Origin: an uncultured Lachnospiraceae bacterium
Lineage (GTDB): Bacteria > Bacillota > Clostridia > Lachnospirales > Lachnospiraceae
Length of the DNA: 44,457 bases
Assembly (NCBI GenBank): GCA_910577655.1
Contig: CAJTOW010000009.1
Location: 13,016-57,472, forward strand
Direction: 5' to 3'
Made by a program: the position numbers and the translations under genes. Below are positions 10,001 through 16,459 of this stretch, in pieces. The stretch's first letter is position 1. Each line of letters starts with the position of its first letter. Below the pieces are notes generated by a model. That model did not search any database. It was not told the DNA's origin and saw only the letters and a list, made by a program, of their open reading frames with translations.

Positions 10001-10635
10001 AGCTTGAGATCTTTATGGCCTGCATGGAGGTCATTGTGGAGGCTATGCTGGAGGAACCCTCGGTCCGCAGGCTGAAAAAGCATCTGCCGGTGACCCTGTT
10101 CCCGGTTCATTACTACATCCAGGCAGGCCAGGTGAATCAGGAGGCAGGCGGTGTCCTCATCGATGATGTGAGTCCTGATACACGGGTAAAGGCCTATGTC
10201 TTTGATGAATACTGCCGCAAGCAGCCATTTGGAGCATGGGGAACCCTCTATATCATGGATCATCCCACTGTGGGCTGGCAGGATAAGATTACCAACCCTT
10301 ATGGCGCCGGAATCCTCTACCAGACCGGCCGGACCGCCAGGATCCTTCCGGACGGCTCCCTGGACTTTCTGGAAAACGGCGGCCGGTGTGTGATGAATGA
10401 AAGCATTACCGGACGTAATTTCCTGGAGCTTTACAGGCTGGAGCAGATTCTGTGCGGCTATGAGGGCATCCACCGGGCAGAGGCCTTTGTCCGGTACGGC
10501 CAGGGCAATAAGCTGGTGCTGACGGCAGAGGTCTACGGGAAGGAAGAGCCGGACCAGGAAAAGCTGGGGGCTTATCTGGAAGAAAAGTGTGAGAAATGCC
10601 TGATTCCCGGGGAGATCCGGTTTGTCAAGGAGTAG
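7033..10635 (+). CDS. NRPS-like acyl-adenylating, carrier and condensation enzyme
   Basis: This 1200-residue cytoplasmic protein has at least three domains. Residues ~1-520 are an AMP-forming acyl ligase/adenylation domain: TSGTTGRGKG at 177-186, GYGMSE at 325-330, TGD at 395-397, GRKKNLI near 411 and the C-terminal lysine region SSKK at 506-509. It looks more like a fatty-acid ligase than an amino-acid A domain. Residues ~535-615 are a carrier domain with GLDSLGS, Ser566 being the phosphopantetheine site. Residues ~620-1035 resemble a condensation domain, with HIMGDG at 741-746 matching HxxxDG. Residues ~1060-1200 look like the end of a degenerate second adenylation domain (YQTGRTARILPDG). 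There is no thioesterase or reductase. AAGGAG precedes the ATG. An acyl-amide product is an inference; the substrate is unknown. Confidence 0.8.
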   Translation: MITFENTKTIRDLVQRAGQEHGEQVFLRYEEAEVVYDVTYKTFAQECAAIAAWTNAQDKRLGHKIKVGLMGSSSHHYLAVMLGVMSNGNVAIPLDIQLNLETFSDCLNRSDVDILFYDWDHKALVDGIRDKCPGVKACYSLQHGKHVPCSDNILKEYMGQSGTAKVSEEDCAMILFTSGTTGRGKGVMLSNRNLIDNTFCTTDLEHPEKEVYLNVLPIHHVFCINGDVLIVMRYGSTLCLNRDMAKLAAHIQLFQPSVIRMVPMIAKTLYNRIAIMARQNRARSMNEIRREVLGNHLHKIISGGGYLAPELAASYNQIGISIAQGYGMSECSPKISAPDWSRPDKVASVGKVVDRCQVRIVDGEIQVKSPSVMMGYYKEPDKTAEVMTEDGWLCTGDIGYVDEENFLYLTGRKKNLIILSNGENVAPEQIENLFVDDRVIEDILVFGEDDMITAEVYPNFKYIEVAGITDVESVISEIIKKHNQDLPTYKRILKFRIRETPFAKTSSKKIIRNQYFTQKQAEKEQLGSARRPETDLQKAIYECVETVLGHQRFGVDTDLYEAGLDSLGSVMLLSDLYDRLGVSMTLADLMSNGSVLKLEEFLKKEQGRPAVDYTARDVYPLTNLQLYFAYVMRGNTTANLPFLFKLDPQVDLDRLKKAVEDVFDVHPELKTIIQMGEKGFANFRNDERRMEVPIEHLSDALWEERREQLLVPYMYTQGEALSHTAIYVTDSANYFFFDLAHIMGDGMTMNVLFGDINALYRGQKLAVESYTFYEYILDEKDRDARGLRAENEKYFGELMKDFRIRKSILNRKDYHDLEKGENAALKERFASLNRRKIVAFCKKYGVSENVLFLTAFNYCIGIFSNEKDTVSSSIHSGRTDSRWNRVAGPLFLTYFFRYTNVPHETVPQLLQKSGRQIMDTMRCYISNLHADEMFFQYQGDILNIDEIGGFPAERMHIQLDSLPFHLQVMSDKAGYYYELRYWANRFDGKQLEIFMACMEVIVEAMLEEPSVRRLKKHLPVTLFPVHYYIQAGQVNQEAGGVLIDDVSPDTRVKAYVFDEYCRKQPFGAWGTLYIMDHPTVGWQDKITNPYGAGILYQTGRTARILPDGSLDFLENGGRCVMNESITGRNFLELYRLEQILCGYEGIHRAEAFVRYGQGNKLVLTAEVYGKEEPDQEKLGAYLEEKCEKCLIPGEIRFVKE

Positions 10636-10675
10636 TCCGGATGAGGGGGACACTGGTCTGTCTCTTAGGTCAGGA

Positions 10676-10710
10676 ACAGAAAAGCTGCCAATGGCGGCTT
10701 TTCTGTTTTT
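10676..10710 (+). terminator. Intrinsic terminator of the NRPS-like gene
   Basis: ACAGAAAAGC pairs with GCTTTTCTGT through an inner GCC/GGC stem with a three-base loop, followed by TTTTT. It lies about 40 bases after the stop codon. Confidence 0.85.
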
Positions 10711-10753
10711 ATGGCGCTGTCAATATGGCTGCGCCAGACAAGAAGCATCGGGC

Positions 10754-10842
10754 GTCCGCCCGATGTGGAAAACTGGACAAAAACAGTCTTACAAGCGAGC
10801 TTGACGCCTGTTTTTGTCCAGTTTCCTCTGCCCCGTGAACTG
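10754..10842. repeat. Long hairpin repeat, copy 2
   Basis: The stem is 10770-10786 with 10808-10824 (17 bp perfect) and the inner CAAGC/GCTTG stem is kept. Sequence from CCGCCCGATGTG to TGAACTGTAA matches copy 1 at 6796-6883 with few changes. It lies after a separate, complete terminator, so its presence here is not explained by termination of the upstream gene. Confidence 0.8.
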
Positions 10843-10980
10843 TAAAGTGAATTTGAAATGGCGCAAAAAACCTTGATTCTGTTTCCGATTTGTTTTATGA
10901 TGTTAAAAGCAGCCTGGAAATGGGAAAATCCGGTTTACATGTCCGGGCCGGCGAAAACAAAAGAAAGAGATTATGATTGT

Positions 10981-11643
10981 ATGAGAAAAATATTCAACTG
11001 GGTACAGACCCACAAATACTGTCTGGCCGGAACTTATTTTTTCGTTTTCCTGCTGTGTTTTTATCTGCTGGAGGTCTATGGGCCAAAGCCCCGGTATATC
11101 ATCCGCTGTATGGCAGATGATTGGATCCCTTTTAACGAATGGTTTGTAATCCCTTATTTTCTGTGGTACATGTGGGTTCCTGTATTTCTGGTGTATTTTA
11201 TGGTGAGGGATAAGGCCGCCTATCTGCAGCTGTGCTTTATCATGTCCGTGGGTGTTACGGTCAGTCTTCTGGTCTATCTGGTGCTGCCGAACGGACTGGA
11301 TTTGCGTCAGGAGATTATGGGAACAAACCCATGCGCGGCCCTGGTACGTGTTTTGCGGGAAATAGATCCTCCCCATCATGTGTGCCCCTCCATCCACGTG
11401 TCCAGTACAGTGGCTGTTCATCTGGTTATTGGCCGTGCTTTGTCCCTGGCGGGAAGACGCGGCATCCGGAGGCTGTCCCTGGCCGTGACTCTGCTGATCT
11501 GCGTTTCCACCATGTTCATCAAGCAGCATTCTCTGGTGGATGTGGTCTGCGGCTGTCTGCTGAGCCTTGCCCTTGGCTGGCTGTATGATGTGATCCGGGG
11601 AGGGGAGACCGGAAACAGGGTAGCGTTCACAGACATGCTTTAA
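10981..11643 (+). CDS. PAP2-superfamily membrane phosphatase
   Basis: The product is a polytopic membrane protein of about 220 residues with roughly six hydrophobic segments. CPSIHVSS and, 40-50 residues later, STMFIKQHSLVDV match the second and third phosphatase motifs of PAP2 enzymes (PSxH and S...HxxxD); the first motif is not clear, as in inositol-phosphoceramide-synthase-like relatives. Such enzymes dephosphorylate lipid phosphates such as phosphatidate or undecaprenyl pyrophosphate, or exchange lipid head groups. The start is uncertain: the frame is open to 10858, and ATGs at 10939 and 10981 are possible. I prefer 10981 because the protein then opens with a basic end before the first membrane segment. 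It lies between the synthase and a membrane protein, but a terminator separates it from the synthase. Confidence 0.75.
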   Translation: MRKIFNWVQTHKYCLAGTYFFVFLLCFYLLEVYGPKPRYIIRCMADDWIPFNEWFVIPYFLWYMWVPVFLVYFMVRDKAAYLQLCFIMSVGVTVSLLVYLVLPNGLDLRQEIMGTNPCAALVRVLREIDPPHHVCPSIHVSSTVAVHLVIGRALSLAGRRGIRRLSLAVTLLICVSTMFIKQHSLVDVVCGCLLSLALGWLYDVIRGGETGNRVAFTDML

Positions 11644-11650
11644 AAATTAT

Positions 11651-11698
11651 GGTTCATAGGACGGGGAAAACAGGACAAGAAGATGTGCCCCATGAACC
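11651..11698. repeat. Inverted repeat in the gap before the DUF2232-like gene
   Basis: GGTTCAT (11651-11657) pairs with ATGAACC (11692-11698) and an inner GGGG pairs with CCCC. CATGAACCGTAAC resembles half of the dispersed palindrome family. It may be a diverged member. Confidence 0.35.
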
Positions 11699-11732
11699 GT
11701 AACCAATTATGCAATGTTGGAGAAAATAGATT

Positions 11733-12665
11733 ATGAATAAGAAAACACTCAAGCTTACCACCGGCGCCATGGCCACGGCTATCTTCGGGGTATTGCTTTT
11801 GCTGAACCGGCAGACAGGAAATCTTCTCCAGGACGTCTTTATGTTCCTGTATCCGGTTCCTATGGTGGCCTATGCGGCTCTGTACGGCTGGAAAAGCGGG
11901 ATTCCGGTTCTGGCGGCCATGTCCCTTCTGTCCTTTTTGTTTGGCGGGGTTATGTCGGTCTTCTATGCGGTGACCCAGGCATTTACCGGGCTTGTGTTTG
12001 GCGGCTGTCTGTATTGCAAGGTGGATATGACGAAAACCATGTTTGCGGTGATGATCCTGTCCGCCGTGGTAAGCGTGCTCAATACCATTGTCCTGGGACT
12101 GCTTTCCGGCATCGATATGAATCAGGAGGCACTGGAGATGCAGATGATGATGCAGACCGTGTCCCAGCAGACTGGAGTGGTCATGCCGGAGAATATGTTA
12201 TCAGTGGGCTATCTCAAGCAGATGCTTGTGATGTCCATGGCCCTGTTCGGAGCTTTGCAGGGATTTATTGTATATGAAGTCAGCTTGCTCCTTTTGCGCA
12301 GACTGCGTTTTCCCGTGCAGAAACCCAAATCCGTCTATCTGTTTCTTCCGCCCAGATGGACGGGGTACTTTGGAATACTGGCTTTCTTTCTCTGCAATAC
12401 GATCATGGCCCGTCCCCTGGAGAATGCTCTTTTGCAGGACGTGCTTTTGATGGTGGGGATTGTGGGCTATATTTATCTGCTCTGCTTTGGTTATATCGGG
12501 ATCCTCCTGGTGCTCAGGCTCCGTTTCCCGCGAATCGGGATCTTTGGATTCGTGATCGCTTTCCTGGGGATCTTCATATTTCCGCTGCTGGAAATGCTGG
12601 CCGGATTTTTCTATATTTCCAGCAGCTATCATGTGGACTGGGTGAGGAAGCAGAGCACAGCATGA
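11733..12665 (+). CDS. DUF2232 (YybS-like) polytopic membrane protein
   Basis: The 310-residue product has about eight hydrophobic segments and few charged residues. The opening KLTTGAMATAIFGVLLLLNRQTG and the overall layout resemble the DUF2232/YybS family of Firmicutes, distantly related in topology to substrate-binding subunits of vitamin transporters. A Met-rich loop near residues 130-160 (EALEMQMMMQTVSQQ) faces a solvent side. The molecular function of the family is not established. GGAG precedes the ATG with normal spacing. It is followed within 30 bases by a tiny membrane-protein gene, probably on the same transcript. Confidence 0.65.
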   Translation: MNKKTLKLTTGAMATAIFGVLLLLNRQTGNLLQDVFMFLYPVPMVAYAALYGWKSGIPVLAAMSLLSFLFGGVMSVFYAVTQAFTGLVFGGCLYCKVDMTKTMFAVMILSAVVSVLNTIVLGLLSGIDMNQEALEMQMMMQTVSQQTGVVMPENMLSVGYLKQMLVMSMALFGALQGFIVYEVSLLLLRRLRFPVQKPKSVYLFLPPRWTGYFGILAFFLCNTIMARPLENALLQDVLLMVGIVGYIYLLCFGYIGILLVLRLRFPRIGIFGFVIAFLGIFIFPLLEMLAGFFYISSSYHVDWVRKQSTA

Positions 12666-12695
12666 ATAAAATCGAAGTATAAGGAGAAATCGTTT

Positions 12696-12863
12696 ATGAA
12701 TGGTACTGTACTAATTGTCATAGGGGCGATTTTACTCATATTTGCAGTAATATACCCATTTCCACCCATATTTGCAATTCCGGGGATAATATGGAGAATC
12801 GTTATTGGTTTACTTGGTCTTTTTTTAATTATTATGGGTATCAAATCAGTTCGTAAACGATAA
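12696..12863 (+). CDS. 55-residue two-helix membrane protein
   Basis: The ORF begins MNGTVLIVIGAILLIF and ends IKSVRKR. It has two hydrophobic helices (about residues 4-20 and 33-49) separated by a Pro-rich turn (YPFPPIFAIPG), with a positively charged C-terminus expected inside. AAGGAG at 12681-12686 is well spaced from the ATG. The size, composition and ribosome binding site argue for a real gene. It lies just downstream of the DUF2232-like gene. No function is recognised; its base composition is more AT-rich than its neighbours. Confidence 0.65.
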   Translation: MNGTVLIVIGAILLIFAVIYPFPPIFAIPGIIWRIVIGLLGLFLIIMGIKSVRKR

Positions 12864-13093
12864 TTTTCAGTTTGTATCGCCAATTCGCAAACTGTTCCAA
12901 AAGTACGGACAGATAAACATTCATTACTGTTGCATTTAGAGACATTGGATCGCGGGCAGACGGCTGGAAGGGCTCTGGCAAAGGCGCAGGTGGTCCGGTG
13001 TCTGGCGGATCAGGACTGTTTTGGTCATAATGGACAAAAAAGATGCAAAAAAAATGTCGGATTTGTGAACACTTTTGGCGCGGGATATGCTAG

Positions 13094-13200
13094 TATAATA
13101 GACGTAACCCCCCAATACATTATATAGTTTTTGCTACACCCCATAAGAACGAAATACCTTCTCCTTGAAATGGCCGGTCTCTGACCGGCCATTTCTCTTT
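13094..13200 (+). ncRNA. Possible small RNA between a -10 box and a terminator
   Basis: TATAAT lies at 13094-13099, with no good -35 at standard spacing. About 70 bases downstream is a 12 bp perfect hairpin (13168-13179 with 13183-13194, AAATGGCCGGTC). The stretch between has no ORF with a ribosome binding site. It could be a short non-coding transcript. The rest of 12864-13370 contains only this block and the palindrome at 13280. Confidence 0.25.
13168..13200 (+). terminator. GC-rich hairpin terminator
   Basis: AAATGGCCGGTC, loop TCT, GACCGGCCATTT, then CTCTTT. The stem is perfect and strong, but the T run is short and interrupted. Confidence 0.55.
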
Positions 13201-13279
13201 GCCGGATCTTTCCGGTGGGTCCCTGACAGGCGTCACTGGCGCCCGGGACCGCGAAGCGATTTTAAAGGGCCGTATGCCA

Positions 13280-13308
13280 TAACCGTTCAAGGGGTATCTG
13301 AACGGTTA
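13280..13308. repeat. Dispersed palindrome, copy 4
   Basis: TAACCGTTCA and TGAACGGTTA form a perfect 10 bp stem. Compared with other copies, A/T at the fourth stem pair is changed to C/G on both sides, a compensatory change that keeps the stem. Confidence 0.7.
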
Positions 13309-13370
13309 CGGACTGTTACGAAAAACAGGATTTTTATTGTGGATATCATTGGTTTATAAGGAGTACAAAC

Positions 13371-14132
13371 ATGGATCCAGTCGTATATTTTCTAAATGTT
13401 GACCCCCAAAAGGAGCCGGCCTTTGCCTCCAGAGAGCGCATGGAGGAGCTGGCGGCAGGATTGTCTGCGGCCCGGCAGGAGAAGATCCGGGCTATGGGTA
13501 TGCCAGGGTCCAGACGCTTATCCCTGGGTGTGGGACTTCTCCTGGCCCGCGGTCTGGAACAAATGGGGATCCGGGAGCAGACAGCAGGTCTGGAATACCG
13601 GAAAAATGGCAAACCTTATCTTAAAGACTATCCGGAACTTTATTTCAATCTGTCTCATTCCGGTACCATGGCTATGGCTGTATTTGCAGATACGGAGGCA
13701 GGCTGCGATATTGAGAAGCTGGGCCGTGGCAGGGAGCAGGTGGCCCGGCGTTTTTTCGCGCCAGGGGAGCAGGCATATCTTGCTGCTGCCAGCGGCGGAA
13801 AAACGGCTGAGGGAGAATCCCAGAAACGTACTGGCGAAAACGGCATGGAGAGTCCGGGAGAAGACAGGAAAGTTACCTGGGACGAAGCTTTCTGCCGCAT
13901 CTGGACCCTGAAAGAAGCCTTCATAAAAGCAACCGGCGAAGGAGCCCGGATCCCTCTCACTGATTTTTGTATCCACGTAGAAGAGCCGGTGAGGGCCGTC
14001 TGGAAGGAAAAGACACAGCCCTTTGAATTTTACGAATTTGAAGTGGAAGGTTACAGGGCATCCCTTTGTCTGGAATCTTATAATAAAAAAATCACCAGGA
14101 TTCCGCAGATAACATGGGTCAGTGGCTTTTAA
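13371..14132 (+). CDS. Sfp-type 4'-phosphopantetheinyl transferase
   Basis: The enzyme moves the phosphopantetheine arm from coenzyme A to the Ser of carrier proteins. The 253-residue length, GCDIE at 111-115 (Mg-binding Asp113 and Glu115) and WTLKEA at 178-183 (Glu182) are the Sfp-type signatures. The upstream PYLKDYPELYFNLSHSG is the conserved CoA-contacting region with the NLSHS motif. Between these lies a low-complexity, charged insert (about residues 140-168) not typical of the core fold. AAGGAG precedes the ATG. It is the obvious candidate to activate Ser566 of the NRPS-like enzyme 3 kb upstream. It also sits directly before pyrH, where rpsB-tsf is usual. Confidence 0.9.
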   Translation: MDPVVYFLNVDPQKEPAFASRERMEELAAGLSAARQEKIRAMGMPGSRRLSLGVGLLLARGLEQMGIREQTAGLEYRKNGKPYLKDYPELYFNLSHSGTMAMAVFADTEAGCDIEKLGRGREQVARRFFAPGEQAYLAAASGGKTAEGESQKRTGENGMESPGEDRKVTWDEAFCRIWTLKEAFIKATGEGARIPLTDFCIHVEEPVRAVWKEKTQPFEFYEFEVEGYRASLCLESYNKKITRIPQITWVSGF

Positions 14133-14155
14133 GTCCTTGACTTCCAAAACTTCTC

Positions 14156-14184
14156 TTTTCAAAATCTGCCAGATGTGGTATGAT
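14156..14184 (+). promoter_or_regulatory. Extended -10 promoter for pyrH
   Basis: TATGAT at 14179-14184 is preceded by TGG (extended -10), with a weak TTTTCA at 14156-14161 and a 17-base spacer. It lies right after the phosphopantetheinyl transferase stop and about 70 bases before pyrH, so the growth-linked block from pyrH onward can be transcribed independently. Confidence 0.55.
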
Positions 14185-14256
14185 AACACCATAGGTGCGA
14201 GAGATTGCATTTCAGACAGAAAGATTAGACATAAGGATTATGGGAGAAGTTTTGAC

Positions 14257-14961
14257 ATGAAGATGAGACGGGTATTTTTAAAACTAAGCGGGGAGGCCCT
14301 GGCCGGTGATAAGAAGACCGGCTTTGATGAGGCTACGGTAACAGAGGTTGCAAGACAGGTCAAGCTCTCCGTGGACGCAGGTGTCCAGGTAGGGATCGTT
14401 ATCGGAGGCGGCAATTTCTGGAGAGGACGTACCAGCGAGGCCATTGACCGTACCAAGGCAGACCAGATCGGTATGCTGGCTACGGTCATGAACTGTATTT
14501 ATGTGTCCGAGATTTTCAGGAACTGCGGCATGATGACCCAGATTCTGACACCCTTTGAGTGCGGCTCCATGACTAAGCTGTTCTCCAAGGACCGGGCAAA
14601 TAAGTACTTCGAAAAGGGAATGGTAGTATTCTTTGCCGGCGGTACGGGACATCCTTATTTCTCAACCGATACAGGGATCACCCTGAGGGCCGTGGAGATG
14701 GATGCGGACTGTATCCTTCTGGCCAAGTCCATTGACGGAGTATATGACAGCGATCCGGCGAAGAATCCGGATGCGAAGCGGTATGATACCATCAGTATCC
14801 AGGAGGTTATTGACAAGAAGCTGGCGGTGGTGGATCTGACGGCATCCATTATGTGTATGGAACACAAGATGCCTATGGCAGTCTTTGATTTGAATGAAAA
14901 AGACGGAATAGCAAATGCGATGCAGGGAAAAATAAATGGCACAATTGTGACCGTGGAATAA
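14257..14961 (+). CDS. pyrH: UMP kinase
   Basis: PyrH phosphorylates UMP to UDP for RNA, UDP-sugar and pyrimidine deoxynucleotide supply. The 234-residue protein has the amino-acid-kinase-fold motifs RVFLKLSGEAL, IVIGGGNFWRG and FAGGTGHPYFSTDTG of bacterial hexameric UMP kinases. The true start is ATG at 14257 with GGGAGAAG before it; an in-frame extension to 14122 reads through the promoter region. frr follows after 12 bases. In many Firmicutes pyrH follows rpsB-tsf; here the upstream neighbour is a phosphopantetheinyl transferase. Confidence 0.95.
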   Translation: MKMRRVFLKLSGEALAGDKKTGFDEATVTEVARQVKLSVDAGVQVGIVIGGGNFWRGRTSEAIDRTKADQIGMLATVMNCIYVSEIFRNCGMMTQILTPFECGSMTKLFSKDRANKYFEKGMVVFFAGGTGHPYFSTDTGITLRAVEMDADCILLAKSIDGVYDSDPAKNPDAKRYDTISIQEVIDKKLAVVDLTASIMCMEHKMPMAVFDLNEKDGIANAMQGKINGTIVTVE

Positions 14962-14973
14962 CAGGAGGGTGTT

Positions 14974-15528
14974 ATGCAGGAAAAATTAAAAGGATACGAA
15001 GACAAGATGAACAAGTCCCTGGAGGTGCTGCTGGGTGATTATTCCTCGATTCGGGCCGGACGTGCGAATCCCCATGTGCTGGACAAGATCAAGGTGGATT
15101 ACTACGGGACCCCGACACCGATTCAGCAGGTGGGCAATATCAATGTACCCGAAGCCCGGCTGATCGTGATCCAGCCCTGGGAGAAGAGCCTTTTAAAGGC
15201 GATCGAGCGCGCGATCCTCACCTCCGATCTTGGGATCAATCCCACCAACGACGGCAATGTGATCCGCCTGGTATTCCCGGAGCTTACGGAGGAGCGCAGA
15301 AAAGATCTGGCCAAGGATGTAAAGAAGAAAGGCGAGAGCACCAAGGTAGCTGTCCGCAATATCCGCCGCGATGCCAACGATACCTTCAAGAAGATGGAGA
15401 AGGCGGGGGAGCTTTCCGAGGACGACAGAAAGCTGGGTGAGGAAAAGATCCAGAAGATTACGGACAAGATGATCGAGAAGATCGACGCCGCCATCGAGAC
15501 CAAAACCAAAGAGATTATGACAGTATAG
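14974..15528 (+). CDS. frr: Ribosome recycling factor
   Basis: Frr splits post-termination ribosomes together with EF-G. The 184-residue length and the motifs SIRAGRANPHVLDKIKVDYYG, PWEKSLLKAIERAI, GLNP-like LGINPTNDGNVIRL and the C-terminal helix-rich region (VAVRNIRRDAND) are diagnostic. AGGAGGGTG lies just before the ATG. It sits 12 bases after pyrH and is presumably translated from the same message. Confidence 0.97.
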   Translation: MQEKLKGYEDKMNKSLEVLLGDYSSIRAGRANPHVLDKIKVDYYGTPTPIQQVGNINVPEARLIVIQPWEKSLLKAIERAILTSDLGINPTNDGNVIRLVFPELTEERRKDLAKDVKKKGESTKVAVRNIRRDANDTFKKMEKAGELSEDDRKLGEEKIQKITDKMIEKIDAAIETKTKEIMTV

Positions 15529-15529
15529 T

Positions 15530-15631
15530 GAACACTTAGTGAACATGGTGTTACCGCTGCGAACACTTAGCAAACACAAAAAGGGGACAGGGGGAGACTC
15601 TTGTCCCATATTTATAGGATAAAGGGGACAG
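15530..15631 (+). promoter_or_regulatory. Structured frr-uppS gap with repeated SD-like sequence
   Basis: GAACACTTAG occurs at 15530-15539 and 15561-15570. AAAGGGGACAG occurs twice: near 15580-15590, and at 15621-15631, where it is the uppS ribosome binding site. TGTCCC at 15602-15607 can pair with GGGACA in either copy, so the two pairings are mutually exclusive and one hides the uppS site. This is visible complementarity only; regulation is inferred. Confidence 0.3.
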
Positions 15632-15634
15632 ATT

Positions 15635-16357
15635 ATGGAACAGTCACTGGAAGGAATGGTGATTCCCAGACACATAGCGCTGATTCTGGACGGAAACGGG
15701 CGCTGGGCAAAGAAGCGGGGCCTCCCCCGTCCGGCAGGACACAAGGAAGGCTGTGTCACAGTGGAGAAGACCGTGGAGCTGGCAGCCCGGATGGGAATCG
15801 AGTATCTGACAGTTTATGGATTTTCCACGGAGAACTGGAAACGGTCCACAGAAGAAGTCGGTGCCCTGATGCAGCTCTTCCGCTACTATATGGTACGGCT
15901 TTTAAAAGTGGCTTCTGCCAACAATGTGCGGGTACGCATGATCGGTGACCGGAGCCGGTTCGACAGGGATATCATTGACGGGATCGGGCGGCTGGAGAAG
16001 GAGACCAGGGAGAATACGGGTCTGACCTTTGTGATCGCGGTGAATTATGGCGGCCGTGACGAGATCACCCGCGCCATGAGAAAAATGGCCCAGGATGTGA
16101 AGGACGGACAGCTAAAGGCAGAGGCCATCACAGAGGAGACGGTTGCATCTTATCTGGATACGGCAGAGATTCCGGATCCGGAGCTTCTGATCAGAACCAG
16201 CGGGGAGCTGCGTCTTTCCAATTATCTCCTGTGGCAGCTGGCTTACACAGAGATCTATGTGACAGACTGTCTGTGGCCGGACTTTAACCGGGAGGAACTG
16301 GAGAAGGCTGTCATTGCCTACAACAACCGGGAGCGGAGATTCGGCGGAACCAGCTAA
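15635..16357 (+). CDS. uppS: Undecaprenyl pyrophosphate synthase (isoprenyl transferase)
   Basis: UppS is the cis-prenyltransferase that makes the C55 lipid carrier used for peptidoglycan and surface polysaccharides. HIALILDGNGRWAKKRG gives the catalytic Asp19 and the pyrophosphate-binding Arg residues. YGFSTENWKRS and the C-terminal ELLIRTSGELRLSNYLLWQ(L)AYTE complete the family signature. Its 240-residue length is typical. GGGGACAG precedes the ATG. The product feeds the Wzx/Wzy-type cluster encoded further right in this window. cdsA follows about 100 bases later. Confidence 0.97.
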   Translation: MEQSLEGMVIPRHIALILDGNGRWAKKRGLPRPAGHKEGCVTVEKTVELAARMGIEYLTVYGFSTENWKRSTEEVGALMQLFRYYMVRLLKVASANNVRVRMIGDRSRFDRDIIDGIGRLEKETRENTGLTFVIAVNYGGRDEITRAMRKMAQDVKDGQLKAEAITEETVASYLDTAEIPDPELLIRTSGELRLSNYLLWQLAYTEIYVTDCLWPDFNREELEKAVIAYNNRERRFGGTS

Positions 16358-16459
16358 AGCGGAGCGGATAGGTCAGACAAGTCTGGGCATCCACTGCGCC
16401 GGCTGTGCAAAGCTGTTATGGCGGCCAGTCGGGCCAGGTAATGGAAGGAGGAGTCGCCT

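Noticed and set aside
9505..10653. Minus-strand 382-codon ORF under the NRPS-like gene
   Set aside because: It is a long shadow ORF caused by GC-rich codon use. No family resemblance or start signals were seen.
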